Below, one piece after another: positions 49,694 through 59,270 of a stretch of 64,000 bases of DNA. How positions within the stretch are numbered: position 1 is the first letter of the stretch; every line of letters starts with the position of its first letter. The position numbers were made by a program, and so were the translations under genes. The notes below the pieces were generated by a model. That model was not told the origin of the DNA, searched no databases, and saw only the letters and a program-made list of their open reading frames with translations. This stretch comes from Pseudomonas sp. A-RE-19 (lineage in GTDB: Bacteria > Pseudomonadota > Gammaproteobacteria > Pseudomonadales > Pseudomonadaceae): the NCBI RefSeq assembly GCF_019956555.1, contig NZ_JAHBDQ010000012.1, positions 1 to 64,000 of the forward strand, written 5' to 3'.

Positions 49694-50596
49694 TCACGCC
49701 AGTTTGCCATTCCCCTGCACCATCGGCGCCTTCGGTTTACGGAACACCAACACATTCCCCAACATCACCAGCACCAGCCCCACCAGTGCCGGCGCCGTCC
49801 ATTGATAGCCTTCGACAAACGCCGACACATTCAGCGCCACCACCGGGAACAACACCGTGCAATACGCTGCCCGCTCCGGCCCCATGCGCCCGACCAGCGT
49901 CAGGTAGGCGGTGAAACCGATGACCGAGCCCGGAATCACCAGGTACAGCAACGAGCCGATATAGCGGGCATTCCATTCCATGTCGAACGGGATGCCTTTG
50001 ACCAGGCACCACACCGACAACATCGCCGCGCCATAAGCCATGCCCCAGGCATTGGTGGTCAAGGGTTTCAAGCCCGCCTTCTGCTGCAGACTCGACAGCA
50101 TGTTGCCGGCCGAGAAGCACAAGGTGCCGAGCAACGCCAGACCCAACCCGAGCAAGGTTTCCGGGCTGGCGGTATGACCCGCCAGCTCCGGCCAGAACAA
50201 CAGGCCAAGCCCCAGCAAGCCCAACGCGCCGCCCAGCAGCACGTTACGGGCAATTTTCTGGCCGAAAAACACCCGTGCATTGAAGGCGTTCCACAAGGTG
50301 GCGGTGGAAAACACCACGGCGACCAGACCGCTGGGGATCCACTGGCTGGCGGTGAGGAAGCACATGAAATTGATGCAGAACAGGCACAAGCCCTGCGCCA
50401 GGCAAATCAGATGCCCACGACGGTTCATCGGTTGCAGGCGCCGGCTGAGCAGCAACATCACGAACAGCATCAGTGCGGCCAGGCCGAAGCGATAGACGAT
50501 CGACACTGGAATGGCCACCACGCCCAGTTGCCATTTCAAGGCGATCCAGGTGGTGCCCCAGATCAGCACGGTGAGCAGATACAACGAAAGGTTCAT
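49694..50596 (-). CDS. EamA/DMT-family transporter
   Basis: Inner-membrane transporter of 300 residues with ten predicted helices in two EamA repeats (WGTTWIALKWQLGVVAIPVS; the second half begins around residue 150 with FSAGNMLSSL). Such proteins export amino acids or other metabolites. Divergent from an AraC-type regulator 138 bases away, which probably controls it. Confidence 0.9.
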   Translation of the reverse strand: MNLSLYLLTVLIWGTTWIALKWQLGVVAIPVSIVYRFGLAALMLFVMLLLSRRLQPMNRRGHLICLAQGLCLFCINFMCFLTASQWIPSGLVAVVFSTATLWNAFNARVFFGQKIARNVLLGGALGLLGLGLLFWPELAGHTASPETLLGLGLALLGTLCFSAGNMLSSLQQKAGLKPLTTNAWGMAYGAAMLSVWCLVKGIPFDMEWNARYIGSLLYLVIPGSVIGFTAYLTLVGRMGPERAAYCTVLFPVVALNVSAFVEGYQWTAPALVGLVLVMLGNVLVFRKPKAPMVQGNGKLA

Positions 50597-50734
50597 GGCG
50601 AAGACTCCTGAATAGGCCTTCAGTGTCCGGCGCGAAACCTTTTTGCACTTGCATAAACTTGCGCTTTTGTCGGCCCGCGGGCTGGCAGGCCAACGTCTAC
50701 GGAGTAGGATGCAAAGCGTTGGAGAGAACCGATC

Positions 50735-51619
50735 ATGGCCGCACTCGTGTCACTCGATACCCTGCAAGTCTTTCAAGCCCTCAACCGCTCGCCCAATGCT
50801 CGCCTGGAGCACAGCGCCGAGCTCGGTGACGGCTTGGCTGCAGCTTTGTGGAGCAACCACCACGACGCCCAGGACTACGAAGCGCCGAGCCATCACACGC
50901 TGTCGTGCTACATCGCCGGCGGCACCGGCACCTTTCGCCGCGACCAGCCCGGCACCAAGGGCGGCCCGGACAAGCTGTGCATTCTGCCGGCCGACCATCA
51001 ATCTGGCTGGGTCATCAACGGCAACATTCGCCTGGCCCACCTGTATTTCAGTCCCGAACAATTTGCCCTTGGTTGCGTCACGTTGCTGGATCGCGAGCCG
51101 CGGGAATTGCAGTTGCGTGAGCGCACGTTCCTCGAAGACCCGCAGCAAGCCCGGCACTTTCGGCAGTTGATCGCCCTCAACTGGGACGAACCGGGCGAAC
51201 GCCTGCTCACCAGCAGTCTGGCGCACGAAATGCTCAGCCATGCCCTGCTCAGCCAGGTCGGCGTGCGTCAGGGCCTGCGCCTCAAGGGTGGATTGGCGGC
51301 GCATCAACGGCGCCAGCTGGTGGAATTCATCGACCATCAGTTGGCTGAAGCGATCAGCCTCGGGCAGTTGGCGGCATTGTGCGCGCTGTCGGAATACCAC
51401 TTTGCGCGCATGTTCCGTGAGACCTTCGGCTTACCGCCGCATCAGTATGTGTTGGCCCGGCGACTGAGCCGCGCGCGGGAGTTATTGCGCGGGACGTCGC
51501 AGCCGTTGGGGGATATTGCGTTGGCCTGTGGGTTTGCCAGTGCGAGTCATTTCACCAATCGGTTTCGCCAGGCTTTGGGTGGCACGCCCGGGGAATATCG
51601 GCAGGCGTTTTTGCGGTAA
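50735..51619 (+). CDS. AraC-family regulator
   Basis: 294 residues. The N-terminal half is a cupin-like sensing domain (HHTLSCYIAGGTGTFRRDQP); the C-terminal AraC DNA-binding domain (residues ~195-290) has both helix-turn-helices (SLGQLAALCALSEYHFARMF and PLGDIALACGFASASHFTNR). The start at 50735 follows GGAGAGAACC. Divergent to the EamA transporter gene. Effector unknown. Confidence 0.92.
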   Translation: MAALVSLDTLQVFQALNRSPNARLEHSAELGDGLAAALWSNHHDAQDYEAPSHHTLSCYIAGGTGTFRRDQPGTKGGPDKLCILPADHQSGWVINGNIRLAHLYFSPEQFALGCVTLLDREPRELQLRERTFLEDPQQARHFRQLIALNWDEPGERLLTSSLAHEMLSHALLSQVGVRQGLRLKGGLAAHQRRQLVEFIDHQLAEAISLGQLAALCALSEYHFARMFRETFGLPPHQYVLARRLSRARELLRGTSQPLGDIALACGFASASHFTNRFRQALGGTPGEYRQAFLR

Positions 51620-51620
51620 A

Positions 51621-51662
51621 GCGAGATCAAAAGATCGCAGCCTTCGGCAGCTCCTACAGGAG
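51621..51662. repeat. Single type C half-repeat
   Basis: One arm only (GATCAAAAGATCGCAGCCTT then CGGCAGCTCCTACAGGAG) directly after the AraC gene stop; its inverted partner is absent. Confidence 0.8.
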
Positions 51663-51721
51663 CATGCGTTCGGCCCGGTTGACGAGCCTGATGGTGGGCA
51701 CCGATGGATGCTGAAACAAGA

Positions 51722-51750
51722 ACGGGCCTGCATAAGCAGGCCCGTTTTTT
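51722..51750 (+). terminator. Rho-independent terminator after the AraC gene
   Basis: ACGGGCCTGC-ATAA-GCAGGCCCGT followed by six T. It may act in both directions with the convergent HPF-like gene. Confidence 0.92.
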
Positions 51751-51789
51751 AGGTGGAGAGAAGTGGAAAGGTAAAAAGTGAATCAGGCT

Positions 51790-52197
51790 TCAGCCGTTTT
51801 GCGCAGCCTGTTCGTTCTCGAGAAACTCGTCTTCCAGCAGCGCATCGGCAGTTGGCCTTTCGAACGGCACTACAGCAGCACGTGGTTTACCTCGCAGTTT
51901 GCCGAACAAGTGTTCCAGCGCATGTTCGAGTTTTTCGGCTGCCCCGTCGATCGCCAGTTCCAGGGAGTCAGCTTTATGAGTGACAGAAATCGGTTGGTGG
52001 CCTTTTGGCCGCGCTTCCAGCTGGCAGCGCATATCGTGGGGACCAGGCTTGTCGCCGTTCTCGTCCCGCAGATGGACCTCGACGCGGGTCAGGTCCTCCT
52101 CATAACGTTCGAGCGTGCTCTCAATGGTAGTACGTACCCACTCCTCCAGTCGGATGCTGCTTTGAATATGGTTATCGCTATTGACTTGGATTTGCAT
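51790..52197 (-). CDS. HPF/RaiA-family ribosome-associated protein
   Basis: 135 residues. The ribosome hibernation factor fold is seen in MQIQVNSDNHIQ, VRTTIESTLERYEEDLTRVE, HLRDENG, CQLEARPKGHQPISVTHKAD and LELAIDGAAEKLEHALEHLF. A charged C-terminal tail follows. It may protect idle ribosomes in stationary phase or stress. Not in the rpoN cluster where the main HPF of Pseudomonas lies, so it is probably a second paralogue. Confidence 0.85.
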   Translation of the reverse strand: MQIQVNSDNHIQSSIRLEEWVRTTIESTLERYEEDLTRVEVHLRDENGDKPGPHDMRCQLEARPKGHQPISVTHKADSLELAIDGAAEKLEHALEHLFGKLRGKPRAAVVPFERPTADALLEDEFLENEQAAQNG

Positions 52198-52410
52198 AGT
52201 TCATCCCTTATTTCAGCTAGCTCGCGAGAGGCCGGTCAGCTAGCCCTTGGGCGTCATCACCGTGACCTCTTGGTTACACAATCGGTGTCCGCGCAGAACA
52301 TTTCAACCCCTAAAAAAAGATAAATATTGATTCGCAAAAAAAGCCGGACAACAGGCAAAAGCGCTGTTAAGGTCGGGAGTTGGGTCGCCTCGTTCTTTTG
52401 TCATAATTGC

Positions 52411-53358
52411 TCACATCTGCTGCTCCGCCAGCGGATGCAGACTACGAAATATCCCCGCCTCTTCCACCAGCCAGTCATGCACCGCGCGTACGCCCGGATG
52501 GCTCAGCGCACCCGGCGCATAGAGCAGCACGTAACGCTTGTGATTCGGCACCGCCAGGCCAAACGGCACGATCAATGTCCCGCGCTCCAGTTCATCGTTG
52601 AGCAGCGTTCGCCGCGCAATCGCCACGCCCATCCCGGCAATCGCCGCTTCGATGGTCAGGTGATTACGATTGAAGGTATGCCCGCGCCGCACATCCGCGC
52701 CCTCGAAGCCGATAGCGTTGAGGTAGAACTCCCATTCCGCGTACTCATAACTGCCGCGCCAGGCGGTGATGTCATGCAGCAACGGAAAATGCACCAGGTC
52801 TGCCGGGCCGTGCAGTGGCGGCCTTGCGCGCAACAGGCTCGGGGCACATACCGGAAAGATCTGCTCGTCCAACAAGGCTGTGGATAACAATCCGGGATAA
52901 CTGCCGTCGTTCAGGTCGATGGCCAAGTCGAAGTCGCCCTCGTGCAGGGGCACGCTGCTGTCCTCGGCCACCAGGCGCAATTGAATGTCCGGGAAGCGCT
53001 GCTGCAAACGGGGCAGTCGCGGGGTCAGCCATTTGCTCAGGAACGACGGAATCGAGCGCAGCCGCAAAATCCCGCTGATCATTCCGGCGTCCAATCGTCG
53101 CAATTCTGCGTCGATGCTGCCGTATGCCTCGTTGACGGTGATGGCCAGTCGCTGGCCTTCGGCGCTCAACTCCACGCCCCGGGCGCGACGATGAAACAGG
53201 CGAAAACCCAGCCGCTCTTCCAGTTGCCGAATTTGCTGACTGACCGCACCCGGTGTGATGTGCAGCTCTTCAGCACATCGGGTGAAGGACAAGTGCCGCG
53301 CGGCACAAGAAAACACGTGCAGCCAGACATAGGTCTGGGCGTGCAATTGGCGACTCAT
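52411..53358 (-). CDS. LysR-family regulator next to serine deaminase (GcvA-like)
   Basis: 315 residues. Winged helix at residues ~17-75 (LHVFSCAARHLSFTRCAEEL then TPGAVSQQIRQLEERLG); GcvA-type effector domain following. Divergent to the L-serine ammonia-lyase gene, with a 136-base shared promoter region, so it likely regulates serine deamination and uptake. Effector, possibly serine or glycine, is inference. Confidence 0.88.
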   Translation of the reverse strand: MSRQLHAQTYVWLHVFSCAARHLSFTRCAEELHITPGAVSQQIRQLEERLGFRLFHRRARGVELSAEGQRLAITVNEAYGSIDAELRRLDAGMISGILRLRSIPSFLSKWLTPRLPRLQQRFPDIQLRLVAEDSSVPLHEGDFDLAIDLNDGSYPGLLSTALLDEQIFPVCAPSLLRARPPLHGPADLVHFPLLHDITAWRGSYEYAEWEFYLNAIGFEGADVRRGHTFNRNHLTIEAAIAGMGVAIARRTLLNDELERGTLIVPFGLAVPNHKRYVLLYAPGALSHPGVRAVHDWLVEEAGIFRSLHPLAEQQM

Positions 53359-53494
53359 TGTTTAGTCCTGCTAAAGGCTGTCTTAGGAAGTTTCGTTGGT
53401 CATGTAGTACCGAGGTTGGCAGTATCGCCGACCTTGCGCTTGTCCTACAAAAAATGGCAGCGATTCCTCTTCCATTGCTTGTATAGGCTTTAGC

Positions 53495-54871
53495 ATGGCT
53501 ATCAGTGTTTTCGATCTCTTCAAAGTCGGTATCGGTCCGTCCAGCTCCCACACCGTCGGCCCAATGCGCGCCGCCGCAACCTTCGCCCAAGCCCTGATTG
53601 AGCAACATTTACTGCCCGACGTACGGCGGGTAGAAATCCGACTCTATGGCTCCCTTTCGGCCACCGGCGTCGGCCACGCGACCGACCGTGCCTGCGTCAT
53701 GGGCCTGATGGGCGAATGGCCAGACAGCATTGATCCCAACTCAATCGACAGCCGAATCCAGACCTTGCGTGAAACCGGCGAACTGAGTCTGGCAGGCAAA
53801 TCGACCATTGCCTTCAACTGGCAGCGCGATCTCCTGCTGCTGGACGCGAGCCTGCCCTACCACCCCAACGCCATGTCTCTGACAGCCTTCGGCGAAACCG
53901 GTGAATTGTTCGAGCAAACGTACTACTCGGTGGGGGGTGGTTTCATCATCGAAGCAACCGAAGCCGAGTCGGGCATTGCCCCGGCCAGCGATGTGGTGCT
54001 GCCCTACGATTTCTCCAGCGCCGCCGAATTGCTCAAGCTCTGCAACCAACACGGTTTGCGGGTTTCCGAGCTGATGATGGCCAACGAACGGGCCTGGCGC
54101 AGTGATGCCGAGATCCGCCAGGGGCTGCTGCATATCTGGTCGGTGATGCGCGAGTGCGTCGAGCAAGGTTTGCGTCACGAAGGCATCCTGCCCGGCGGTC
54201 TGAATGTGCCGCGCCGCGCCGCGAAATTGCACCGCAGCCTGCTGGAAATTGGTAAGCCGAATGTCATCAGCTCCACCCTGTCGGCCATGGAGTGGGTCAA
54301 CCTGTTCGCCCTCGCCGTGAACGAAGAAAACGCGGCTGGCGGACGGATGGTCACCGCGCCTACAAACGGGGCGGCAGGGATCATTCCCGCCGTGCTGCAC
54401 TACTACATGAAATTCAACCCGGACGCGTCGGACGATGACGTCGTGGCGTTCTTTTTGGGCGCTGCCGCTGTAGGCATTCTCTGCAAGAAAAACGCCTCGA
54501 TCTCCGGCGCCGAAGTCGGCTGCCAGGGTGAAGTCGGTTCCGCCTGCGCCATGGCCGCCGCCGGTTTGGCGGACGTGCTCGGAGCGACTCCCGAGCAACT
54601 GGAAAACGCCGCCGAAATCGGCCTGGAGCACAACCTCGGCCTGACCTGCGACCCGGTTGGCGGTCTGGTGCAGGTGCCCTGCATCGAGCGCAATGCAATT
54701 GCCGCCGTGAAAGCGATCAACGCCACGCAAATGGCCCTGCGCGGCGACGGCAAACACTTCATTTCCCTGGACCGGGTAATCCGCACCATGCGCGATACCG
54801 GTGCCGATATGCATGACAAATACAAAGAAACTTCACGGGGCGGCCTGGCGGTGAGCTGGGTGGAGTGCTGA
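53495..54871 (+). CDS. sdaA: L-serine ammonia-lyase (iron-sulfur dehydratase)
   Basis: Deaminates L-serine to pyruvate and ammonia using a [4Fe-4S] cluster. 458 residues, single-chain type with beta and alpha domains joined. Diagnostic N-terminus [20 protein letters not shown]; cluster-region cysteines in [20 protein letters not shown] and [18 protein letters not shown]. Followed 63 bases later by a serine transporter gene; divergent LysR upstream. The sdaA/sdaB naming varies among pseudomonads. Confidence 0.93.
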   Translation: MAISVFDLFKVGIGPSSSHTVGPMRAAATFAQALIEQHLLPDVRRVEIRLYGSLSATGVGHATDRACVMGLMGEWPDSIDPNSIDSRIQTLRETGELSLAGKSTIAFNWQRDLLLLDASLPYHPNAMSLTAFGETGELFEQTYYSVGGGFIIEATEAESGIAPASDVVLPYDFSSAAELLKLCNQHGLRVSELMMANERAWRSDAEIRQGLLHIWSVMRECVEQGLRHEGILPGGLNVPRRAAKLHRSLLEIGKPNVISSTLSAMEWVNLFALAVNEENAAGGRMVTAPTNGAAGIIPAVLHYYMKFNPDASDDDVVAFFLGAAAVGILCKKNASISGAEVGCQGEVGSACAMAAAGLADVLGATPEQLENAAEIGLEHNLGLTCDPVGGLVQVPCIERNAIAAVKAINATQMALRGDGKHFISLDRVIRTMRDTGADMHDKYKETSRGGLAVSWVEC

Positions 54872-54934
54872 GGAGCATTCCCTGACCGTCTGCAACACGT
54901 GAGCCCGAGCAAGAATAATAACGAGGCAAAAACG

Positions 54935-56236
54935 ATGACCGATGTACGTACACCTGCTGCCGATAATCCTGCTGTAGACCTGACCCGTAATAGCGAAATA
55001 TCCCACAAAGGCTGGAGCAAACACGACACCACCTGGATGCTTGGCCTCTACGGCACGGCGATTGGCGCCGGCACGTTGTTTCTGCCGATCAACGCCGGTG
55101 TCGGTGGTTTCTGGCCGCTGCTGCTCCTGGCGGTGCTGGCGTTTCCGATGACCTTCTTCGCCCACCGTGGCCTGACGCGTTTCGTGTTGTCCGGACGTTC
55201 CGGGGACATCACCGACGTGGTGGAAGAACACTTCGGCATCGGTGCCGGCAAGCTGATCACGCTGCTGTATTTCTTCGCGATCTTCCCGATTCTGCTGGTG
55301 TACAGCGTAGCGCTGACCAACACCCTGAGCAGCCTCATGGAGCACCAGTTGCACATGACGCCTCCTCCTCGGGCGATTCTGTCGCTGGGGTTGATTCTCG
55401 GCTTGATGGCCATCGTCCGTTGCGGTCAGGGCGTCATCGTCAAATTCATGAGTGTGCTGGTTTATCCGTTCGTTGCGGCGTTGCTGTTGCTCGGTGTCAG
55501 TCTGATTCCAAACTGGAACGGCGCATTCTTCGCCACCGCCAGTGAAGGCATGCCGCTGCCGCTGTTCTTCAAGACCTTGTGGCTGGCGATCCCGGTGATG
55601 GTGTTCTCGTTCAACCATTCGCCGATCATCTCCGCCTTCGCCGTCGATCAGAAACAGCGTTACGGCGAACAAGCCGAACGCAAAAGCAGCGGCATTCTCG
55701 CGATCGCTCACGCCATGATGGTCGTCACGGTGATGTTCTTCTGCTTCAGCTGCGTGCTGGCGCTGTCCCCGGCTGATTTGGCCGCGGCGAAGGCGCAAAA
55801 CATTTCGATCCTGTCGTACCTGGCCAACCACTTCCAGACGCCGGTCATCGCTTACGCGGCGCCGTTGATTGCGCTGGTGGCGATCACCAAATCCTTCCTC
55901 GGCCATTACATCGGCGCCAGCGAAGGCTTTCAGGGCCTGATTGTGAAGAGCCTGCGTGGCCGTGGTCGCGTCATGTCCGCCAGCTGGCTGAACCGCATCA
56001 CCGCGCTGTTCATGATCCTCAGCTGCTGGGCCGTGGCGACCTTCAATCCGAGCATCCTGGGCATGATCGAAACCCTCGGCGGGCCGATCATCGCGTGCCT
56101 GTTGTTCCTGATGCCGATGTACGCCATCCGCCGCGTGCCGGCCTTGCGCCAGTACTCGGGTCAGGCTTCGAACGTGTTTGTGGTACTGATCGGTCTGATT
56201 GCACTGTCTGCGATCATCTATTCATTCATGCCCTGA
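54935..56236 (+). CDS. sdaC: HAAAP-family serine/threonine transporter (SdaC-like)
   Basis: Inner-membrane amino-acid/proton symporter of 433 residues with about eleven helices. Family segments: WMLGLYGTAIGAGTLFLPIN near the N-terminus, FNHSPIISAFAVDQKQRYG, and SFLGHYIGASEGFQGL. GAGG lies 8 bases before the ATG at 54935; an upstream in-frame GTG at 54899 is less likely. Coupled functionally to the serine deaminase: uptake then degradation to pyruvate. Confidence 0.9.
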   Translation: MTDVRTPAADNPAVDLTRNSEISHKGWSKHDTTWMLGLYGTAIGAGTLFLPINAGVGGFWPLLLLAVLAFPMTFFAHRGLTRFVLSGRSGDITDVVEEHFGIGAGKLITLLYFFAIFPILLVYSVALTNTLSSLMEHQLHMTPPPRAILSLGLILGLMAIVRCGQGVIVKFMSVLVYPFVAALLLLGVSLIPNWNGAFFATASEGMPLPLFFKTLWLAIPVMVFSFNHSPIISAFAVDQKQRYGEQAERKSSGILAIAHAMMVVTVMFFCFSCVLALSPADLAAAKAQNISILSYLANHFQTPVIAYAAPLIALVAITKSFLGHYIGASEGFQGLIVKSLRGRGRVMSASWLNRITALFMILSCWAVATFNPSILGMIETLGGPIIACLLFLMPMYAIRRVPALRQYSGQASNVFVVLIGLIALSAIIYSFMP

Positions 56237-56254
56237 AACGGGCAGGCAAAAAGC

Positions 56255-56285
56255 AGGCGGGCCAGGGTGCCCGCCTTCTTTTTGC
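56255..56285 (+). terminator. Terminator of the serine operon
   Basis: AGGCGGGC-CAGGGT-GCCCGCCT followed by TCTTTTT, 19 bases after the transporter stop. Confidence 0.88.
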
Positions 56286-56332
56286 CGTGATCATTGTTCG
56301 ACAATTTTTCCGGCATGCACCTTGCTATGCCT

Positions 56333-56425
56333 CTGTAGGCGCAGCCGCAGGCTGCGATCTTTTGATCTTCAGCGCCTTCACCGAACATCAAGATCAAAAG
56401 ATCGCAGCCTTCGGCAGCTCCTACG
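56333..56425. repeat. Type C palindromic repeat
   Basis: Arms CGCAGGCTGCGATCTTTTGA and its inverse with a 20-base loop. The inner base pairs are not fully matched here (GCCGCAGGC against GCCTTCGGC), suggesting a chimeric or decaying copy. Confidence 0.82.
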
Positions 56426-56535
56426 AAAAGCGATGATGGCGATATGGCTAAGGAATGGCCGATGGTCTGGTGTTGCGAACTAATCCCGATCATGGCCGGT
56501 CAACAACTGCACGTTCAATCAGGCGGTGACGCATC

Positions 56536-56853
56536 ATGGACAACCCCTTTCAGCTCATTACCGATGCCTTTGCACCGGATTATCAGATCAACCTGAGCAT
56601 TCAGGGTCTGGACGGCAGCATCATGCTGACCCTGTCCAAAAGTGGCCGCGTGGTGGCCAAGCGGATGATCAGCGCCGAACAGCGCAATGACCCCAAACGC
56701 CTCAAACGCCTGGTGCAAAGCATTCAGTTCGGTATCGCCATCGAACAGGGCCACAGCGCCGTGTCCATCCTCGAAGCCATGACCGACGGCGACAACCGTA
56801 ACCCGCCGCCGCCACTGGTCAAATCCCGGCCCCGACCTTCCGTGGGGCTTTAA
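56536..56853 (+). CDS. DUF3509 protein
   Basis: 105 residues, cytoplasmic; Pseudomonas-specific family DUF3509. Segments LITDAFAPDYQINLSIQGLD, SIMLTLSKSGRVVAKRMISA and the LKRLVQSIQFGIAIEQG helix are typical. Function unknown. Its stop overlaps the convergent psiE stop by four bases, so the two transcripts must share a terminal region. Confidence 0.85.
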   Translation: MDNPFQLITDAFAPDYQINLSIQGLDGSIMLTLSKSGRVVAKRMISAEQRNDPKRLKRLVQSIQFGIAIEQGHSAVSILEAMTDGDNRNPPPPLVKSRPRPSVGL

Positions 56854-57350
56854 AGCTCGCCCTTCTCCACTTCGGGATGCTCACCGGAACCCACACCGAT
56901 CTTGCGCTGTGGGTGTTCGATCTTCACCGAAGGAAATTGCGACGACGCATAACGCACCACCAGAATCGCAAACGCCAGCAGCAGAATCCCGCCGCACAGG
57001 TAGATGATCCCCAGGTCCGGCGGATTGTGGTGCGAGACGTTGGAGATCAGCAGCCGCGTCAGCGCAGTGATCGCCACATAGATCAGGAAGCGCACCGGCA
57101 TGTGGTTGGTCTTGAAGTAAATCCCGACCATCGCCCCCAGTTCGAGGTAGATGAACAGCAGCAAGATGTCATCGATCTTGATGTGCCCCGCCTCGATCAT
57201 CTGCAAGAATTCCATCACCGCTGCCCACGCGGTCACGGCACCGATGGCGAACAGTGCCAGATAGTGGAAGGTCTCGACGAACAGGTTGCCCAGGGATTCG
57301 GCCAGTTGATGCACGTTCTGCCGCAGGTTTTCGGCCCAGTTGATTTTCAC
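56850..57350 (-). CDS. psiE: PsiE-type phosphate-starvation-inducible membrane protein
   Basis: 166 residues with four membrane segments (YLALFAIGAVTAWAAVMEFL, ILLLFIYLELGAMVGIYFKT, IYVAITALTRLLISNVSHHN, GGILLLAFAILVVRYASSQF). Matches the PsiE family, named for phosphate and carbon starvation induction in E. coli; no clear Pho box was seen upstream. Role unknown. Confidence 0.88.
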   Translation of the reverse strand: MKINWAENLRQNVHQLAESLGNLFVETFHYLALFAIGAVTAWAAVMEFLQMIEAGHIKIDDILLLFIYLELGAMVGIYFKTNHMPVRFLIYVAITALTRLLISNVSHHNPPDLGIIYLCGGILLLAFAILVVRYASSQFPSVKIEHPQRKIGVGSGEHPEVEKGEL

Positions 57351-57490
57351 TTTGATTGTTCCTTAGCTCGGTTCGAGCGGATGATGCGGGTTGGACGTGA
57401 CGGTTGTTCTGCATGCAGAAAAAAGGCCAGAGGCTGTTGGGTGAGATGGCAATGGGCTGCTACTGGACACTTTTGTGGTGTCTGGACGGC

Positions 57491-57572
57491 CCCCATCGCG
57501 AGCAGGCTCGCTCCCACAATGGTTTTGTGAACGCCGCAGATCTCTTGTGGGAGCGAGCCTGCTCGCGATGGG
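57491..57572. repeat. REPIN (type A REP pair)
   Basis: CCATCGCGAGCAGGCTCGCT and the inverted GGGAGCGAGCCTGCTCGCGA, about 25 bases apart. Confidence 0.9.
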
Positions 57573-57659
57573 AGCGCCACGGTTCACCTGACAAACACCG
57601 ATTACGGTCTACATTAAAAAGCCACTACCCAAAGCGCAGGGATTCGCTTATCCTTTTCG

Positions 57660-57675
57660 CTGTATATAAATACAG
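57660..57675 (+). promoter_or_regulatory. LexA (SOS) box of yebG
   Basis: CTGTATATAAATACAG matches the LexA consensus CTGT-N8-ACAG exactly and lies 44 bases before the yebG start. YebG is an SOS gene in E. coli, which supports the call. Confidence 0.88.
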
Positions 57676-57718
57676 TAGTCGAAACAGACAACTAATGTGA
57701 AGGCATGTGAGGTGGTGA

Positions 57719-58066
57719 ATGGCCGTCGAAGTGGTATACCGCAGCAGCCGAGATCTGGAGCGCTTGTTCATGGATAAAGCCGAAGCTGACCGTCATGACA
57801 AAATGCTCGAACTGGCCGAATTGCTGGCCGAAGTGTTGCAAAAAGCCGTTCCGTCCCTGACCGAACAGCAAGTGGAAGAAGCCGGGATCTACATGGCGAA
57901 AAACCGCGATGTGTTCGCCAAGGCGTTCAAGAGCCAGCCGGACGCGCTGTCCGAATTGCTCAATGTACCCGCTGAAGTCGCTGAACCTGTTGAAGTCGCT
58001 GCACCTGTTGAAGCCGCGGGCGCTGAGCCGACCAAGCCAGCCAAAGCCGCCAAGACGCCAAAGTAA
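57719..58066 (+). CDS. yebG: SOS-induced YebG-family protein
   Basis: 115 residues. The first ~75 match YebG (MAVEVVYRSSRDLERLFMDK, KMLELAELLAEVL, YMAKNRDVFAKAF); the last ~40 are an Ala/Pro/Glu/Lys low-complexity tail with repeats of EVAEPVEVAAPVEAAG type. It is DNA-damage inducible in E. coli, function unknown. A consensus LexA box lies upstream and a strong terminator downstream. GAGGTGGTGA precedes the ATG. Confidence 0.9.
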   Translation: MAVEVVYRSSRDLERLFMDKAEADRHDKMLELAELLAEVLQKAVPSLTEQQVEEAGIYMAKNRDVFAKAFKSQPDALSELLNVPAEVAEPVEVAAPVEAAGAEPTKPAKAAKTPK

Positions 58067-58084
58067 GCAATGCCCGAATTGAAT

Positions 58085-58117
58085 AGGCCCTGAGTCAAAT
58101 GGCTCAGGGCCTTTTTC
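58085..58117 (+). terminator. Terminator of yebG
   Basis: AGGCCCTGAG pairs with CTCAGGGCCT around an 8-base loop and is followed by five T. Confidence 0.92.
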
Positions 58118-58132
58118 ATGCCCGTGGAAAAT

Positions 58133-59242
58133 TTAAGCCTCAGGTTGTTCCAACGCTTCGACCAACGCTTTGAAGAACCGCGCCGCCTCGCCTCCGGTGA
58201 CTACACGGTGATCAAACGTCAGGGACAGCGGCAGAATCGGGTGCACCACCACCGCGCCCTCGACCGCCACCGGTTCATCGTGAATCGCGCCGGCGGCAAG
58301 GATCGCCACTTGCGGTGGCACCACCACCGGGTTGGCGTAGCGACCGAACAAGGTGCCAAAGTTCGACAGGGTCAGGGTGGCGCCCATCATTTCCTTAGGC
58401 GGGATCGAGCGTGCCTGCACATCGGCCCGCAGGCGCATGACGCCCTCTTTCAAATCCTCTGACGTGCGATTGCCGACATCGCGCAGCACCGGCACGAACA
58501 AGCCGTCCGGGGTGTCCACGGCAATGCCCAGGTCGAGCCGTTCGTGTTGTTTAAGTGAAAAGGTTTTACCGTTGAAGGCGCTGTTGAGTACCGGCTCGAT
58601 GGCACAGGCCGCCGCCATGGCCTTGGCCAGACGAATCAGCGGTTCTCGCGCCTGTCCCCAGCGATGCAGGTCGGCGTCGCCGAAAATCGTCACCGGGACC
58701 ACTTCGGCATGGGACCGGGCCATGTTCAGCGCCATGCTGCGTCGCACACCGCGCAGTTTCTCGCCACCAAAACGCTCACGTTCCGCCTCGGCCGCGTTTT
58801 CCACATCGCTACGGGTGATCAGACCGTCCTGGCCGGAGCCGACCAATGCGCTCAGTTCAATGCCGAGCTGCCGAGCCAGTTGACGCACTGCCGGCGTGGC
58901 ACGGCTTGCCAGGTGTTCGCGGGTCGACGGCGCAGCGCCGATAAAAAATGCATCCTCCTGATTCGTGCCGCCGCCCTCAAGCCGTCCCACCACGGTGCCC
59001 GCATCCGCTTCACCTTCGTAACCGAGCAGTGGTTCGCCAACGTGAAGGATGTCGCCCTCGCCACCGAAAGTTTTTGCCACTACGCCGTCATAGGGCGCGG
59101 GGATGTCCACCAGCGCCTTGGCGGTTTCCACGGACACCAACAGTTGGTCGGCCTTGACGCTGTCGCCGACCTTGACGTGCCAGCGGACAATTTCCGCCTC
59201 CTGCAAACCTTCGCCCAGATCCGGCAGTTTGAAATATTTCAT
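58133..59242 (-). CDS. 2-oxoacid dehydrogenase E2 (lipoamide acyltransferase)
   Basis: 369 residues. N-terminal lipoyl domain (residues ~3-75, lipoyl-lysine in VETAKALVD), a peripheral-subunit-binding domain around 120-160 (ATPAVRQLARQLGIELSALV), and the catalytic domain with LTFDHRVVTGG (His and Asp of the HxxxD region). The start at 59242 has a full GAGGAGG site; a 21-codon extension is rejected. Third gene of ldh-E1 alpha-E1 beta-E2, the order of PA3418-PA3415. The complex probably oxidises pyruvate or branched-chain oxoacids; no E3 gene is adjacent. Confidence 0.92.
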   Translation of the reverse strand: MKYFKLPDLGEGLQEAEIVRWHVKVGDSVKADQLLVSVETAKALVDIPAPYDGVVAKTFGGEGDILHVGEPLLGYEGEADAGTVVGRLEGGGTNQEDAFFIGAAPSTREHLASRATPAVRQLARQLGIELSALVGSGQDGLITRSDVENAAEAERERFGGEKLRGVRRSMALNMARSHAEVVPVTIFGDADLHRWGQAREPLIRLAKAMAAACAIEPVLNSAFNGKTFSLKQHERLDLGIAVDTPDGLFVPVLRDVGNRTSEDLKEGVMRLRADVQARSIPPKEMMGATLTLSNFGTLFGRYANPVVVPPQVAILAAGAIHDEPVAVEGAVVVHPILPLSLTFDHRVVTGGEAARFFKALVEALEQPEA

Positions 59243-59270
59243 CGCAACCTCCTCGGCCTCAGGCGTCTCT

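Larger units (their letters stand above)
57351..57718. other. Divergent intergenic region between psiE and yebG
   Basis: 368 bases holding a type A REPIN (57491-57572) and the SOS box of yebG (57660-57675). The short part next to psiE presumably has its promoter. No gene is supported; two overlapping minus-strand frames are REP-derived. Confidence 0.6.
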
